A stretch of 64,000 nt of DNA. It comes from Craterostigma plantagineum. Its lineage: Eukaryota; Streptophyta; Magnoliopsida; Lamiales; Linderniaceae. Below are positions 9,839 to 20,214 of this stretch, in pieces. Both the position numbers and the translations under genes were made by a program. The DNA lies in NCBI GenBank assembly GCA_027422505.1, contig JAPQWV010000334.1, positions 372,001 through 436,000 of the forward strand. Reading direction: 5' to 3'. Under the pieces are notes generated by a model. It did no database searches and had not been told where the DNA came from. It saw only the letters and a program-made list of their open reading frames with translations. Within the stretch, counting starts at the first letter, position 1. Each line of letters starts with the position of its first letter.

Positions 9839-10737
9839 TATTGGTCCCTTTTTGATCCAACAATATTAATCTAGGACGATTTACCACGCTAATAATGAAG
9901 ATTTAAAGCTCGAACGTGGGGTGTGACAGTGAAGACGATGAATGCTTTGAAAATGCTTTGTTTACTATTCAACACACACGCACTCTCACATACTACACCA
10001 AAAACACACACCCTAATGAATTAGGGTTTGGGGGTATATATAGGGCTGTTAAAAATTGACCCGACCCGCCAACCCGACACGAACCGCACCCGAAAATAGC
10101 AGGTTCGGGTTAGCATTTTTGACCTGTTTACGTAAATGGGTAAACCCGAACCCAACCCAATTATTAAGTGGGTAAGGTTAGGGTTCGGATTTTCAACCCG
10201 AAACCAACCCGAAACCAACCCGAAATCAACCCATTTAACCCGAATAATATATATTGTTAAAATATTATTAATATAAATAACATAAAAGGATTAACCATAA
10301 TTCTCTATCCACTCTCACGCTCGCAAATGAATTTATAGCAAAAAAAATTGCATTATTTCTCCTTTTTAGTTTAATTTGGAGTTATAATTCTGTCAATTTT
10401 GTTATTTTCTTTTTTATTTTTTAATTTTAAACGGGTTGACGGTTGGCGGGTTGGGTTAGGGTTAAAGCAGGTTGGGTTTGGGTTTGATTTTTCAACCTGT
10501 TTAAGTAAACAGGTCAGGTCAGGGTTGAAGTTTTCAACCCGTTTATTAAACGGGTTGAACCCGAAGGTGACCCAACCCGACCTGTTTACCACCCCTAGGT
10601 ATATATACCACATTAGTTGGTATATTATACCCCTAATAACTAAGAACTAGAATATTACAAACTAGCCCAAAGTTAATTAAATACAAACCAACTAAGATAA
10701 ACATATTGAAATTGAACACTATAAAATATTCCTAACA
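9839..10737 (-). repeat. Element C right LTR, inverted, interrupted by D
   Basis: Reverse complement of 6551-6884 with very few differences, for example one base in the CACACGCACTC stretch and one near the inner end (TATTGG for TGTTGG). Element D (10041-10597) splits it. It ends ATTCCTAACA against the CCGTG duplication. The inner junction at 9838/9839 abuts non-LTR sequence with no PPT or PBS next to it. Confidence 0.9.
10041..10597. mobile_element. Element D: hAT-like non-autonomous DNA transposon
   Basis: 557 bp with imperfect terminal inverted repeats: it starts TAGGGCTGTTAAAAATTGAC and ends ...GTTTACCACCCCTA. It is flanked by a perfect 8-bp duplication GGTATATA (10033-10040 and 10598-10605). 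The intact LTR copy at 6551 confirms the empty site. Subterminal regions are packed with AACCCGA/TCGGGTT-type repeats, which in hAT elements are typical transposase-binding regions. The centre is A/T-rich. It encodes no transposase; reading frames on both strands come from the simple repeats. Confidence 0.9.
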
Positions 10738-11730
10738 CCGTGCTATGGACCAAGACCAAACCCGACCCCACAATGCTTTCGATGTGGGAAAATAGGACAC
10801 TACGCAAGGAACTGTAATGAACATGTACCTCAAGTTCCGAACCGACCGTTGATTCGACCCCCTCCAGTGCCAGCACGGGTCTTTACTCTAACGAATGAGG
10901 AGGCCGAAGCAAATCCTTCCGTAGTGACGGGTACGTTGACTATCTATGACGTGCCCACTTCTGTGTTAATTGACTCTGGGGCTACACATTCATTTGTGTC
11001 GACCAAATATGTGGAAAAGGTGGGACTCTCTCCTACCTTGTCTGAATGCAATTACATTGTTACCCTACCACACGGTGATCCGACACGCACTAACCAAGTG
11101 CTGGAAGGATGTTCTGTGAACATTGAGGGTAGAGATCTGAGTGTCGACCTGATTGTGATCCCAATGAACGACTATGATGTTATTTTTGGGATGGATTGGC
11201 TTTCGAAATACGGAGCCATCATAGATTGTAACAAAAAGGTCGTAAAATTTCAACTGCCCGAAGAAGAGGTGTTTACTTTTTCGGGAAAAACTACTTCGAA
11301 TCGTATTTCGCGGATCTCTGCGCTGAAGGCTCAACGACTATTGAGATCTGGTTGTGAGTCTTATCTAGTATATGCGGTGAAGGCAGAGGAGTTACCTCAG
11401 CCAGAACTGAAAGACGTGCCGATAGTCAATGAATATGCCGATGTATTTCCTGACGATCTCCCGGGGTTACCCCCTGATCGGGAAATACAGTTTACGATAG
11501 ATCTGATGCCGGGGTCCGCCCCAATTTCTAAAGCTCCTTATCGCCTAGCGCCGAATGAACTGAAGGAACTGAAGGAACAGCTAGAGGACTTATTGCAGAA
11601 AGGGTTTATTCAGCCCAGCTTTTCACCGTGGGGAGCACCAGTCCTATTTGTGCGAAAGAAAGACGGGTCGATGCGGCTGTGTATCGACTATCGGGAATTG
11701 AACAAGATCACGATCAAAAATAAATACCCG
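10738..11730 (+). pseudogene. Element A gag 3' end, protease and start of RT
   Basis: Resumes element A after the CCGTG duplication. It holds the zinc knuckle [14 protein letters not shown] (about 10770-10815), the protease with active site [10 protein letters not shown] (about 10973), a linker and the RT start ([15 protein letters not shown]). A 1-nt deletion at 11731-11732 (CCCGTACCG, where B implies CCCGTTGCCG) shifts the frame, ending it at 11817. The aspartic protease would process Gag-Pol in the particle. The gag-protease frame appears continuous across the site of element C. Confidence 0.9.
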
Positions 11731-11732
11731 TA

Positions 11733-13532
11733 CCGAGGATCGATGATCTATTCGACCAACTACAGGGTGCTACGGTATTCTCGAAAATCGATCTCCGTTC
11801 GGGATACCATCAGTTAAAGATCAGGGAGACAGATGTTCCTAAAACGGCGTTCAGTACGAGGTACGGCCATTACGAGTTTTTGGTCATGCCCTTCGGACTG
11901 ACCAATGCCCCTGCTGCTTTTATGGATCTTATGAACCGAGTCTTTAAGGACTATCTTGATCGTTTCGTAATCGTCTTTATTGACGATATCCTGATTTATT
12001 CTAAGACGAGAGAGGAACACGAGAATCATTTACGAATCGTCTTAGGAATCCTGCGAGAGAAACAGCTTTACGCCAAATTCAAGAAATGCGAATTTTGGCT
12101 TGAGCAAGTAGCCTTCTTGGGACACGTGATTTCCGGGAGTGGAATCTCCGTGGACCCGAGTAAGATTGAAGTCGTGAACAATTGGCCACGACCAACTACT
12201 CCGACCGAGGTCCGAAGTTTTCTAGGACTTGCGGGATATTACCGTAAGTTCATAGCTGACTTCTCTAGCATTGCTTCGACTCTGACGAACTTGACCAGAA
12301 AGAACGTACCTTTCAAGTGGTCTGAAGCTTGCGAACAAAGTTTTCAGGAGCTGAAAAAGCGACTCACTTCTGCTCCTATTCTAACTATACCCTCGGGAAC
12401 TGGAGGATTCTCAGTCTATAGTGATGCCTCGAAAAATGGACTGGGATGCGTGCTGATGCAGAATGGTAAAGTAATCGCGTATGCCTCTAGACAACTGAAG
12501 GAGTACGAAAAGAATTATCCGACCCATGATCTAGAACTAGCAGCAGTGGTCTTTGCCTTAAAGATCTGGAGACATTACCTTTACGGAGAAAGGTGTGAGA
12601 TCTTCACAGACCACAAGAGTTTGAAGTACTTCTTCACCCAGAAGGAGTTAAATATGCGGCAACGACGATGGCTGGAGCTTGTGAAGGATTACGATTGCGT
12701 CATTAATTATCATCCGGGCAAGGCAAACGTAGTCGCAGACGCGCTTAGTCGAAAGGCGATGAGTACGGAGTTGCACAGGCTTGGAGTGGAAATAATCAAT
12801 TTAGGAGAACTCGAAACGAGACTAGCAACGCTAAGTCTTCAACCAACGTTGCTAGAACGAATTCAAAGAGCACAAAAAGAGGATGAATTCTACCTAAAGA
12901 CGAAGGATACACTACCCGAAGACTTCGAAATCCGAGCAGACGGAACTTTGCTATACAAGAATCGGCTATACGTGCCCAATGACGAGGAGTTACGACGAGT
13001 GATAATGACAGAGGCACACGCAACAACATACTCAGTACACCCGGGCGCGACAAAGATGTACCAAGATTTGCGGGTGATATATTGGTGGCCGGGAATGAAG
13101 AAGGACGTCGCCACGTTCATAAGTAGATGTATGACGTGCCAGTTGATCAAAGCGGAACATCAGCGACCAGCTGGAACTCTGCAACCCTTACCAATACCCG
13201 AATGGAAATGGGATCACATCACAATGGACTTCGTCGTTGGTTTACCCAAGACGACGAAAGGCCATGACGCTATCTGGGTGGTGGTAGACCGCCTGACGAA
13301 ATCAGCTCATTTCCTTCCTATCAACTCTACTTACTCCATGGAACGCTACGCTGAATTGTATATTCAGGAAATCGTTCTACTCCATGGGATTCCAGTTTCT
13401 ATCGTCTCGGATCGAGATTCGAGATTTCTATCCAATTTCTGGCAAAGCTTACAGAAAGCGATGGGTACTAAGCTCTCGTTCAGTACTGCATATCATCCCC
13501 AGACCGACGGGCAGTCTGAGCGAACGATCTAA
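11733..13532 (+). pseudogene. Element A RT, RNase H and integrase N-terminus
   Basis: The correct frame after the 11731 frameshift is open to TAA at 13530-13532. Visible are [20 protein letters not shown], the catalytic FIDDIL (about 11976), the RNase H start [12 protein letters not shown] (about 12420) and TDHKSLKYF, the integrase HHCC zinc finger ([12 protein letters not shown] to CMTCQ) and core residues in MDFVVGLP and SDRDSRF. The stop replaces CAA (Gln) of element B, a single C-to-T change, just after [10 protein letters not shown], which holds the catalytic glutamate. Without the frameshift and stop the domain order is that of an active gypsy element. Confidence 0.93.
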
Positions 13533-14276
13533 ACCCTTGAGGATATGTTACGCGCGTGCGTGCTAGACTTCAAGGGAAACTGGAGCAAATATTTGCCGCT
13601 GATCGAATTTTCTTACAACAATAGCTTCCATGCTACGATCGGTATGGCACCGTACGAGGCATTGTACGGGCGCAAGTGCCGATCCCCTGTTCATTGGGAC
13701 GAAATCGGCGAACGAGCCTTATTGGGACCCGATATAATTCGAGAAACAACAGAAGCAGTGACCAAAATCCGGGAAAGAATGCGAACGGCTCAAAGTCGAC
13801 AAAAGAGTTATGCAGATCATCCACGACGACCTTTGGAGTTCACAGAAGATGACCAAGTATTTCTGAAGATCTCCCCAATGAAAGGAGTAAAACGTTTTGG
13901 GAAGAAGGGCAAGCTAAGTCCCAGATACATAGGCCCCTTCAAGATAGTTAAACGAGTCGGCGAGGTTGCGTATCAGTTAGAATTGCCGACTTCTTTATCA
14001 CAAGTTCACGACGTATTTCACGTATCGACATTACGAAAATACGTCGCGGACCCAAATCATGTAATCCAGAACGAACTTCTTTATCAACAACTCAAGCCTG
14101 ACTTGAGTTACGAGGAGAAGCCCGTAGAGATTTTGATGTACGAGTCGAAACGACTACGGAATAAGATTATTCCGCTAGTTAAGGTTTTGTGGCGGAGTCA
14201 GTCAGTTGAGGAAGCCACTTGGGAGCGTGAGGATGATATGAGAGTTCGTTATCCCGAATTATTCCAGTCGGCGTAA
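13533..14276 (+). pseudogene. Element A integrase C-terminal region with chromodomain-like end
   Basis: Same frame as the preceding part, after the nonsense codon. It includes [14 protein letters not shown], the [17 protein letters not shown] segment (here [13 protein letters not shown]), a C-terminal domain (GPFKIVKRVGEVAYQLELP) and a terminal stretch KVLWRSQ..EEATWERE resembling the chromodomain-type tail of Tekay/Del elements. That tail is thought to direct insertion to heterochromatin, which fits the nesting here. It ends at TAA 14274-14276, 21 bp before the polypurine tract. Confidence 0.92.
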
Positions 14277-14297
14277 TTTCGGGGACGAAATTCTTTT

Positions 14298-14309
14298 AAG
14301 GGGGGAGGA
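14298..14309 (+). other. Polypurine tract of element A
   Basis: AAGGGGGGAGGA immediately before the 3' LTR start at 14310. It primes plus-strand cDNA synthesis. Confidence 0.93.
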
Positions 14310-16640
14310 TGTAACACCCGTAAAAATTTAATATGGGATTTTCTTTTTATAAAATATGTAATGTTGCGAATTAAGAAGTTCGATAAGAAATTAGAATAGC
14401 GAAGCAAAAATATAAATTTCAAAAAGTCTCAAAAAAAAAAAAATACTACGAAATTTAATCAAAGAAATATCAAAAAAATAATAATGGTAGGTATGAGATG
14501 GGCCGAACTAAACTTTTCAAAGGTTGGCCCAAAGCTTAAAGATAAACTTCAATAAAAACGTTACTTAAGGGTGAGGAAAAATTAGGATCATCACTTAGTC
14601 ATGTCACACGAATTCCTAAGTATTTGAAATGATCAATACGTTCAAAGCTCTCATAAGCTATTAATAAACAACAAGGAAGAAAAAAAAAGAGCTGGTAGAG
14701 ACCTCATCAACTCTAACCTACGTGCTTTCAACATAAGGTATGCAAAAGCTTCTTAAACTTAGTGTAATTAATGTATGCTTGCTCGAAATCAGTATTTAAA
14801 GTATATATATGCCTTGAAACGAATTATCATGATTAGAAATCTTGGTGTTAGAACTCGTATCTGATCATAAGAGATTTACAGTGCTTCATGAGGAGTAAAT
14901 GTCGATATATGATGGTAGGCTAATTGAAGGTAGACGTCGAACTGTGTTATAGAAAGTCGAGAACTGTATAGATAGATTTCGCAGTGTTTGATAAATATCG
15001 AGATGTATGTAGTAAAAATATCGAATGAAATCTCGGTATTAAAAGATGTCGAGAGGTATTTAAGAGAAATGTCGACATTGCTGAGAATTCGAGCTCGACA
15101 TTCTGTATGTCTCGACATTTTATTCGAACTCGACATTTTTATAAGGTTTCGATTAGATCTCGGCAAGCTTGTAAGATATCGACATTTGTTACCTCGACAT
15201 TTAATAAAGTCTCGACATTTTACAAACACTTCGACATTTACAAAGTATCGACATTTAACTAGGTCTCGACATCTACTATCAATTCGACATTTTCCATGTT
15301 ATTTTAACTAGCCAAGTCTCGATATTTCTCCATGCCATTTCGACATTTAATACTTCTAACCAAACTCGACATTTTATTAGATGATTTCGACATTTTGGTT
15401 TAGTTAATAAATTTTCGGTATTTTAGGATTTTGTTATATTTTAGGGTTTTCAATATTTTAAGATTTATTTATTTTTAGGAATATCATTATTTTTTAAGTT
15501 TTCATAAATTTTAGGGTTGTCTATAATTGGAATTTAGGAACTTAAAAACTTATACAGTTTAGCAAATATACTGATATAATAATATTTATTTATTCAGAGA
15601 ATCGACTTATAGGGATTCCACCAGACTTTATATTTGACGCTAGCAGGAGGACAGGTAGGTGGATTATCCATCTACAATACGTAAACACATTTATGTGTTT
15701 TCATGTGGTTATGTGATTTACGTGGCTTATGTGATTTACATGCTTTACCTGTTTGACGTACGTTTTACGTGGATCATGCTTTATGAATGTTATGTATATG
15801 CATAGCACATGCATATCACGTTAGAGAGAGAGGTGGTTGTACCGTATTGAGACGGTGATATGAGATATTGACGTACGGGGTAGAATGAGAGGCTTGTGAT
15901 TGGCGACTCTTAGTGGAGTCGAGGTTGGGCTCACTGGGCACCTGGCGGAGACAGGCGTGATCGATCTGTCTACTCGGGCGTGACCGTCCCGAGGTGCATA
16001 CCGCCGAGATATTAATTTGACCTGATAGGAGGCCATTGGCGTGATCGTCCAGTGCACTATCAGTGTATACTATTGGTGCGGAGCGACCCGGTAGGAGGCC
16101 ATTGGCGTGATCGTTCAGTGCACTATCAGGGTAGGCTGCCGCGAGACTTGGGGGTGGCCTCCCAGTAGTCTTTGTGCGCGAGGGTGTCGAGCCTAACCTA
16201 GGGCCCTGTATTGCGTGAAATAGGAATGTGGGAAAAGAAAGAGTGTGCATTATATTATGTTGTGAGATATCGGGATTGGGATTGAGTGCACACTTGCATA
16301 CATGCATTTTATTCACCTACTGGGCAAATTGCTCAGTGTTTACGTGTTGTAGGTACTGAGTCCGACGCTGATACGCGTCGTGACTGAGGCGGCTGGTGGC
16401 GGTGCTCCACGGACTTTTGAGGGCGGTGCGGTACATGGATGAAGACCTGTGGAGCGGCGTTAGCGTTTTTGTTCTTTTGATAATTTTTGGGGCTTCGGCC
16501 CGTGTACAGAGATAACGATGTAGACTGATTTTTATATTAGTGTATATTATTTAGGAAAAAGTTTTAATTAGACGGCCCTTCCGCGGCTTACGTTGCGGAA
16601 ATCCGCCACTAATCCTAATTAGAAAAGTAGGGTCGCCACA
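14310..16640 (+). repeat. Element A 3' LTR
   Basis: Starts TGTAACACCCG and ends CGCCACA, then the TTGGC duplication. 2331 bp against 2347 bp for the 5' copy. Differences are scattered substitutions, small A-run indels, a short extra block near 14418, and loss of about 17 bp inside the TCGACATTT array near 15140. Confidence 0.94.
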
Positions 16641-17423
16641 TTGGCGTTTCTGGTTCCCTCCCCCTTGTTGTCCTTCTGTCCTCCGTTTAGCATCCTGCGC
16701 CTTTGGAACCCTGCTCTCCGCTTGTTCAGCTAGGATTGCTCGTTCAGCGATACGGGCATAAGTCTTCCCTTCCGTATCGTACATACTTACGTTCCGGAAG
16801 ATCTCGGGTTTGAGACCCTCCAAGAATCGTTCAATTTTCAACTCGTCAGTGGCCACGATATGTGGCGCAAACCTAGACAACTGCTCAAATTTGCGGATGT
16901 AGTCTGCTACAGACATCCCTCCTTGTTTCAGATTGATGAATTCGTTCAGTTTCTGCGCTCGATCTGGCGCCGTGAAGTACTTTCCTCGGAAGAGAGTCTT
17001 AAATCTCTCCCAGGTCATCATAGTGGGATCCTCGAGCACCTGGATGGTGTCCCACCAGTAGCCCGCGTTCCCACGTAACATAAAAGTGGCACAAGTCACC
17101 TTCTCAGTATCAGGAAGATGACTGACGCGGAACATATTTTCGATAGTTCTAAGCCAATCCTCCGCATAGGTAAGATCGACAGCTTTCTCAAATGAAGGGG
17201 GGTTTAGTCTTCGAAACCTTTCCCCGGCTGCTTCTACACGTTCTAGGCCAGGGGATGTGTGGCGCTCCGAGGAATTTTGACGGTGAATGAGGTCGTTAAT
17301 CTGATCGGACTGCCGCCGAATCAGATCAGTTAACTGATGAATTGTAGAGCGGTCCTCATTCGGTGGGGATTCGGAACCCGCCCTACGACTAGTTTCACCC
17401 ACTTCTCTACGTGTCCTCGGCAT
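16641..17423 (-). pseudogene. Element B gag, 5' part (interrupted by element A)
   Basis: ATG at 17423-17421 starts the same Gag as element A (MPRTRREVGETSRR), nearly identical through FMLRGNAGYWWD and WERFKTLFRGKYF to the basic linker (GGGNQKRQ). The frame then runs into the LTR of A at 16640. The missing end is at 1-3107. A few residues differ from A, such as E-K and A-V changes before TYAEDWLRT. The plus-strand frame at 16860-17078 is its antisense shadow. Confidence 0.92.
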
Positions 17424-17570
17424 TTTCAACTAGTTCTACAATCCGTCATATAAAGCACATATATCAAATAACACGAAATCACGTACTCAAGAAGTAAACT
17501 TACAGGCCAGGCTGGTTCTCCAGACTTTTGAGCGGCAGTACATGGACAGTCTTCAGAATCTAAAGCCTAA

Positions 17571-17582
17571 GCTCTGATACCA
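17571..17582 (-). other. Primer-binding site of element B (tRNA-Met type)
   Basis: Reverse complement GCTCTGATACCA, two bases from the LTR boundary at 17585. Confidence 0.92.
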
Positions 17583-17584
17583 CC

Positions 17585-20214
17585 TGTGGCGACCCTACTT
17601 TTCTAATTAGGATTAGTGGCGGATTTCCGCAACGTAAGTCGCGGAAGGCCCGTCTAATTAAAACTTTTTCCTAAAATAATATACACTAATATAAAAATCA
17701 GTCTACATCGTTATCTCTGTACACGGGCCGAAGCCCCAAAAATTATCAAAAGAACAAAAAGCGCTAACGCCGCTCCACAGGTCTTCATCCATGTACCGCA
17801 CCGCCCTCAAAAGTCCGTGGAGCACCGCCACCAGCCGCCTCAGTCACGACGCGTATCAGCGTCGGACTCAGTACCTACAACACGTAAACACTGAGCAATT
17901 TGCCCAGTAGGTGAATAAAATGCATGTATGCAAGTGTGCACTCAATCCCAACCCCAATATCTCACAACATAATATAATGCACACTCTTTCTTTTCCCACA
18001 TTCCTATTTCACACAACACAGGGCCCTAGGTTAGGCTCGACACCCTCGCGCGCAAAGACTACTGGGAGGCCACCCCCAACTCTCGCGGCAGCCTACCCTG
18101 GTAGTGCACTGGACGATCACGCCAATGGCCTCCTACCGGGTCGCTCCGCACCAAAAGTATACACTGATAGTGCACTGGACGATCACGCCAATGGCCTCCT
18201 ATCAGGTCAAATCAATATCTCGGCGGTATGCACCTCGGGACGGTCACGCCCGAGTAGACAGATCGATCACGCCTGTCTCCGCCAGGTGCCCAGTGAGCCC
18301 AACCTCGACTCCTCTAAGAGTCACCAATCACAAGCCTCTCATTCTACCCCGTACGTTAATATCTCATATCACCGTCTCAATATGGTACAACCATCTCTCT
18401 CTCTAACGTGATATGCATGTGCTATGCATATACATAAAATTCATAAAGCATGATCCACGTAAAACGTACGTAAAACAGGTAAAGCATGTAAATCACATAG
18501 GCCACGTAAGTCACATATCCACATGAAACACATAAATCTGTTTACGTATTGTAGATGGATAATCCACCTACCTGTCCTCCCGCTATAATCAAATACGAGA
18601 TCCGCTGAAGTCCCTAACGATGGATCCTCTGAATATAATAATATTATTAGTATATGTGCTAATTCTCGAAAATCCTAATTATTGAAACCTAAAAATAATA
18701 ATATTCCTAAAGATATCCAAACCACATTAATATCCTAAAAATATCGAGACCCTAAAGAAGTCGAGACCCCTTGAAATGTCGAGATTAATTACTATAGAAA
18801 ACATCTCGATAAAACCATTGTAAAATGTCGAAGTGCTTATAAAATATCGAGACCATAAAAATGTCGAGTCATAGTTGAGAAAAGAACAACGAGACTATTA
18901 TTTGAAAATGTCGAAATCTTTGTTAAAATAAATATCGAGACCTTAGACAAATGTCGCGTTCTAGTAAAATAGAAAATGTCGAGCTCATCATTCCTTGAAA
19001 AAGTCGACATCATTGTAAAATGTCGAGGCACAAAATTGAGCAAAGGATAAATGTCGAAACCTTTAAAATGTCGAGACCACTATTTCTGAAAATGTCGAAA
19101 CTAAAATGTCGAGACATCTTCTTATAAAAATGTCGAGATCTAATTTATTAAATGTCGGAACATGTATGTCGAAATCTACAGAATGTCGATATAATACAAA
19201 TGTCGAGACATACCAAAAATATCGAAACCTTTGTAAAATGTCGAAACCTATTCAAATGTCGAGTCATATATATAATGTCGAGTTCTCATAAAATGTCGAG
19301 TTCCCATAAAATGTCGAGTTATATAAATAGCGAAACCTACTTCTTATATCGACATCTTTGTATAAGACAACTATTCCCTGAAAATATCGAAACCTAGTGA
19401 TGTCTAGTCTTACTAATGTCGACTTTTTATGATTCATTCAACAGCTCAAAATCTAAAATGATGAATACACCTCGAGATTTTTCTAACATGCATGATTTTC
19501 CCAAAAATCCTAACATCGACCCTTCGAACAGCTCAAACTTTGATAATCCTAAAACCCTTAAGGTCTCGAAGAATTATAAATGCTCAACTTACTTAAATAA
19601 TTATGACTTAAAATCTGAAAAATGAAAACTAGGGTTTTTGCCCTCTCTCTTACGCCTAGATTCCCTACTTCACTAATTTAATTAGAGTCGACATATCCTA
19701 ATAATCCCACGTTATTAGAATTATAAGAATTGCAAAGGATATTCCTACTTACCAACACGTCCGAATTGAAATCTTAGATTTTTCCTTAGCTCGACCAAGT
19801 TTCTTTGGTCTTCTCCCTTCGACACTTTCTATTCTGCTTGGTGTATTTCTTCTTTTCGTGAGTAATGGTTTTCTCCCACTTAGAGTTCAATATATATTAG
19901 ATATATATGAACATTTCGAATTTTGTGATGACATGACTAGTTGGTGCATAATCTTTCCTCTCATGCTAAGCAATATTTCGTTCCTTATGCCTTATGGTTT
20001 AAAATTTTCATACTTATCTCTTTAGTTTTTATTAATATATTAATATACATACATATTTATACATGGACGTATCCAAGGGTTATCACTAATTGACCCGAAA
20101 CTTGGCTCCATTGTTCGAATTATTCCGTAATTTACTTTTTGACTAAACTTCCAAGTTCACAAGACTACATATTTAATCACATTAAAATCCCGTATTAAAA
20201 TTACGGGTCTTACA
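17585..20214 (-). repeat. Element B 5' LTR
   Basis: 2630 bp; in sense it starts TGTAAGACCCGTAA and ends CGCCACA. The R/U5-side kilobase (17585-18570) is nearly identical to the element A LTR, but the U3-side part is clearly different in sequence while still built on a TCGACATTT-like motif. So A and B share internal sequence and LTR end but not U3. A partial second copy begins at 50242 and ends at 51155. Confidence 0.92.
18740..19440 (-). repeat. Dispersed TGTCGAG motif array in the element B LTR
   Basis: About thirty copies of AATGTCGAG/AATGTCGAA-type sequence on the plus strand (CTCGACATT in sense) at irregular spacing, denser than in element A. No regular period, so not a satellite. Confidence 0.8.

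Larger units (their letters stand above)
6551..10737 (+). mobile_element. Element C: copia-derived non-autonomous element with inverted LTRs
   Basis: Flanked by the 5-bp duplication CCGTG (6546-6550 and 10738-10742), so it inserted as one unit. The left LTR is in plus orientation (6551-6884). The right LTR is the same sequence in minus orientation (9839-10737, carrying element D), so both outer ends are the LTR start TGTTAGGAAT. The left LTR is followed by a PBS, a long motif-rich leader, a truncated copia gag, and two hairpin units. No pol is present. Normal LTR elements have direct LTRs, so this is a structurally aberrant insertion. Confidence 0.9.
3108..16640 (+). mobile_element. Element A: complete Ty3/gypsy (Tekay/Del-like) retrotransposon, itself interrupted
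   Basis: Both LTRs (3108-5454 and 14310-16640), PBS, gag-pol, polypurine tract and a 5-bp target duplication TTGGC (3103-3107, 16641-16645) are visible. LTRs begin TGTAACACCCG and end CGCCACA. The pol C-terminus (KVLWRSQ...EEATWERE) and the long LTRs resemble the Tekay/Del chromovirus lineage. It sits in gag of element B, a close relative in the opposite direction. Element C sits in its gag. LTRs are nearly identical apart from a few substitutions, short indels and a gap of about 17 bp near 3930-3950, so insertion is fairly recent. Pol has one frameshift and one nonsense codon. Confidence 0.95.
16641..20214 (-). mobile_element. Element B, 5' part: gag start, PBS and 5' LTR
   Basis: Minus-strand continuation of B to the right of A: gag (16641-17423), leader, PBS and 5' LTR (17585-20214). 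The LTR end at 20214 abuts copia gag of element E at GGTAG (20215-20219), so B lies inside E. The expected partner copy of GGTAG is off the left edge. The same LTR/E junction recurs at 51155/51156, so B inserted before the duplication. Confidence 0.92.

Noticed and set aside
10371..10650. Overlapping frames on both strands in element D
   Set aside because: Generated by the AACCCGA/TCGGGTT simple repeats; no transposase motif.
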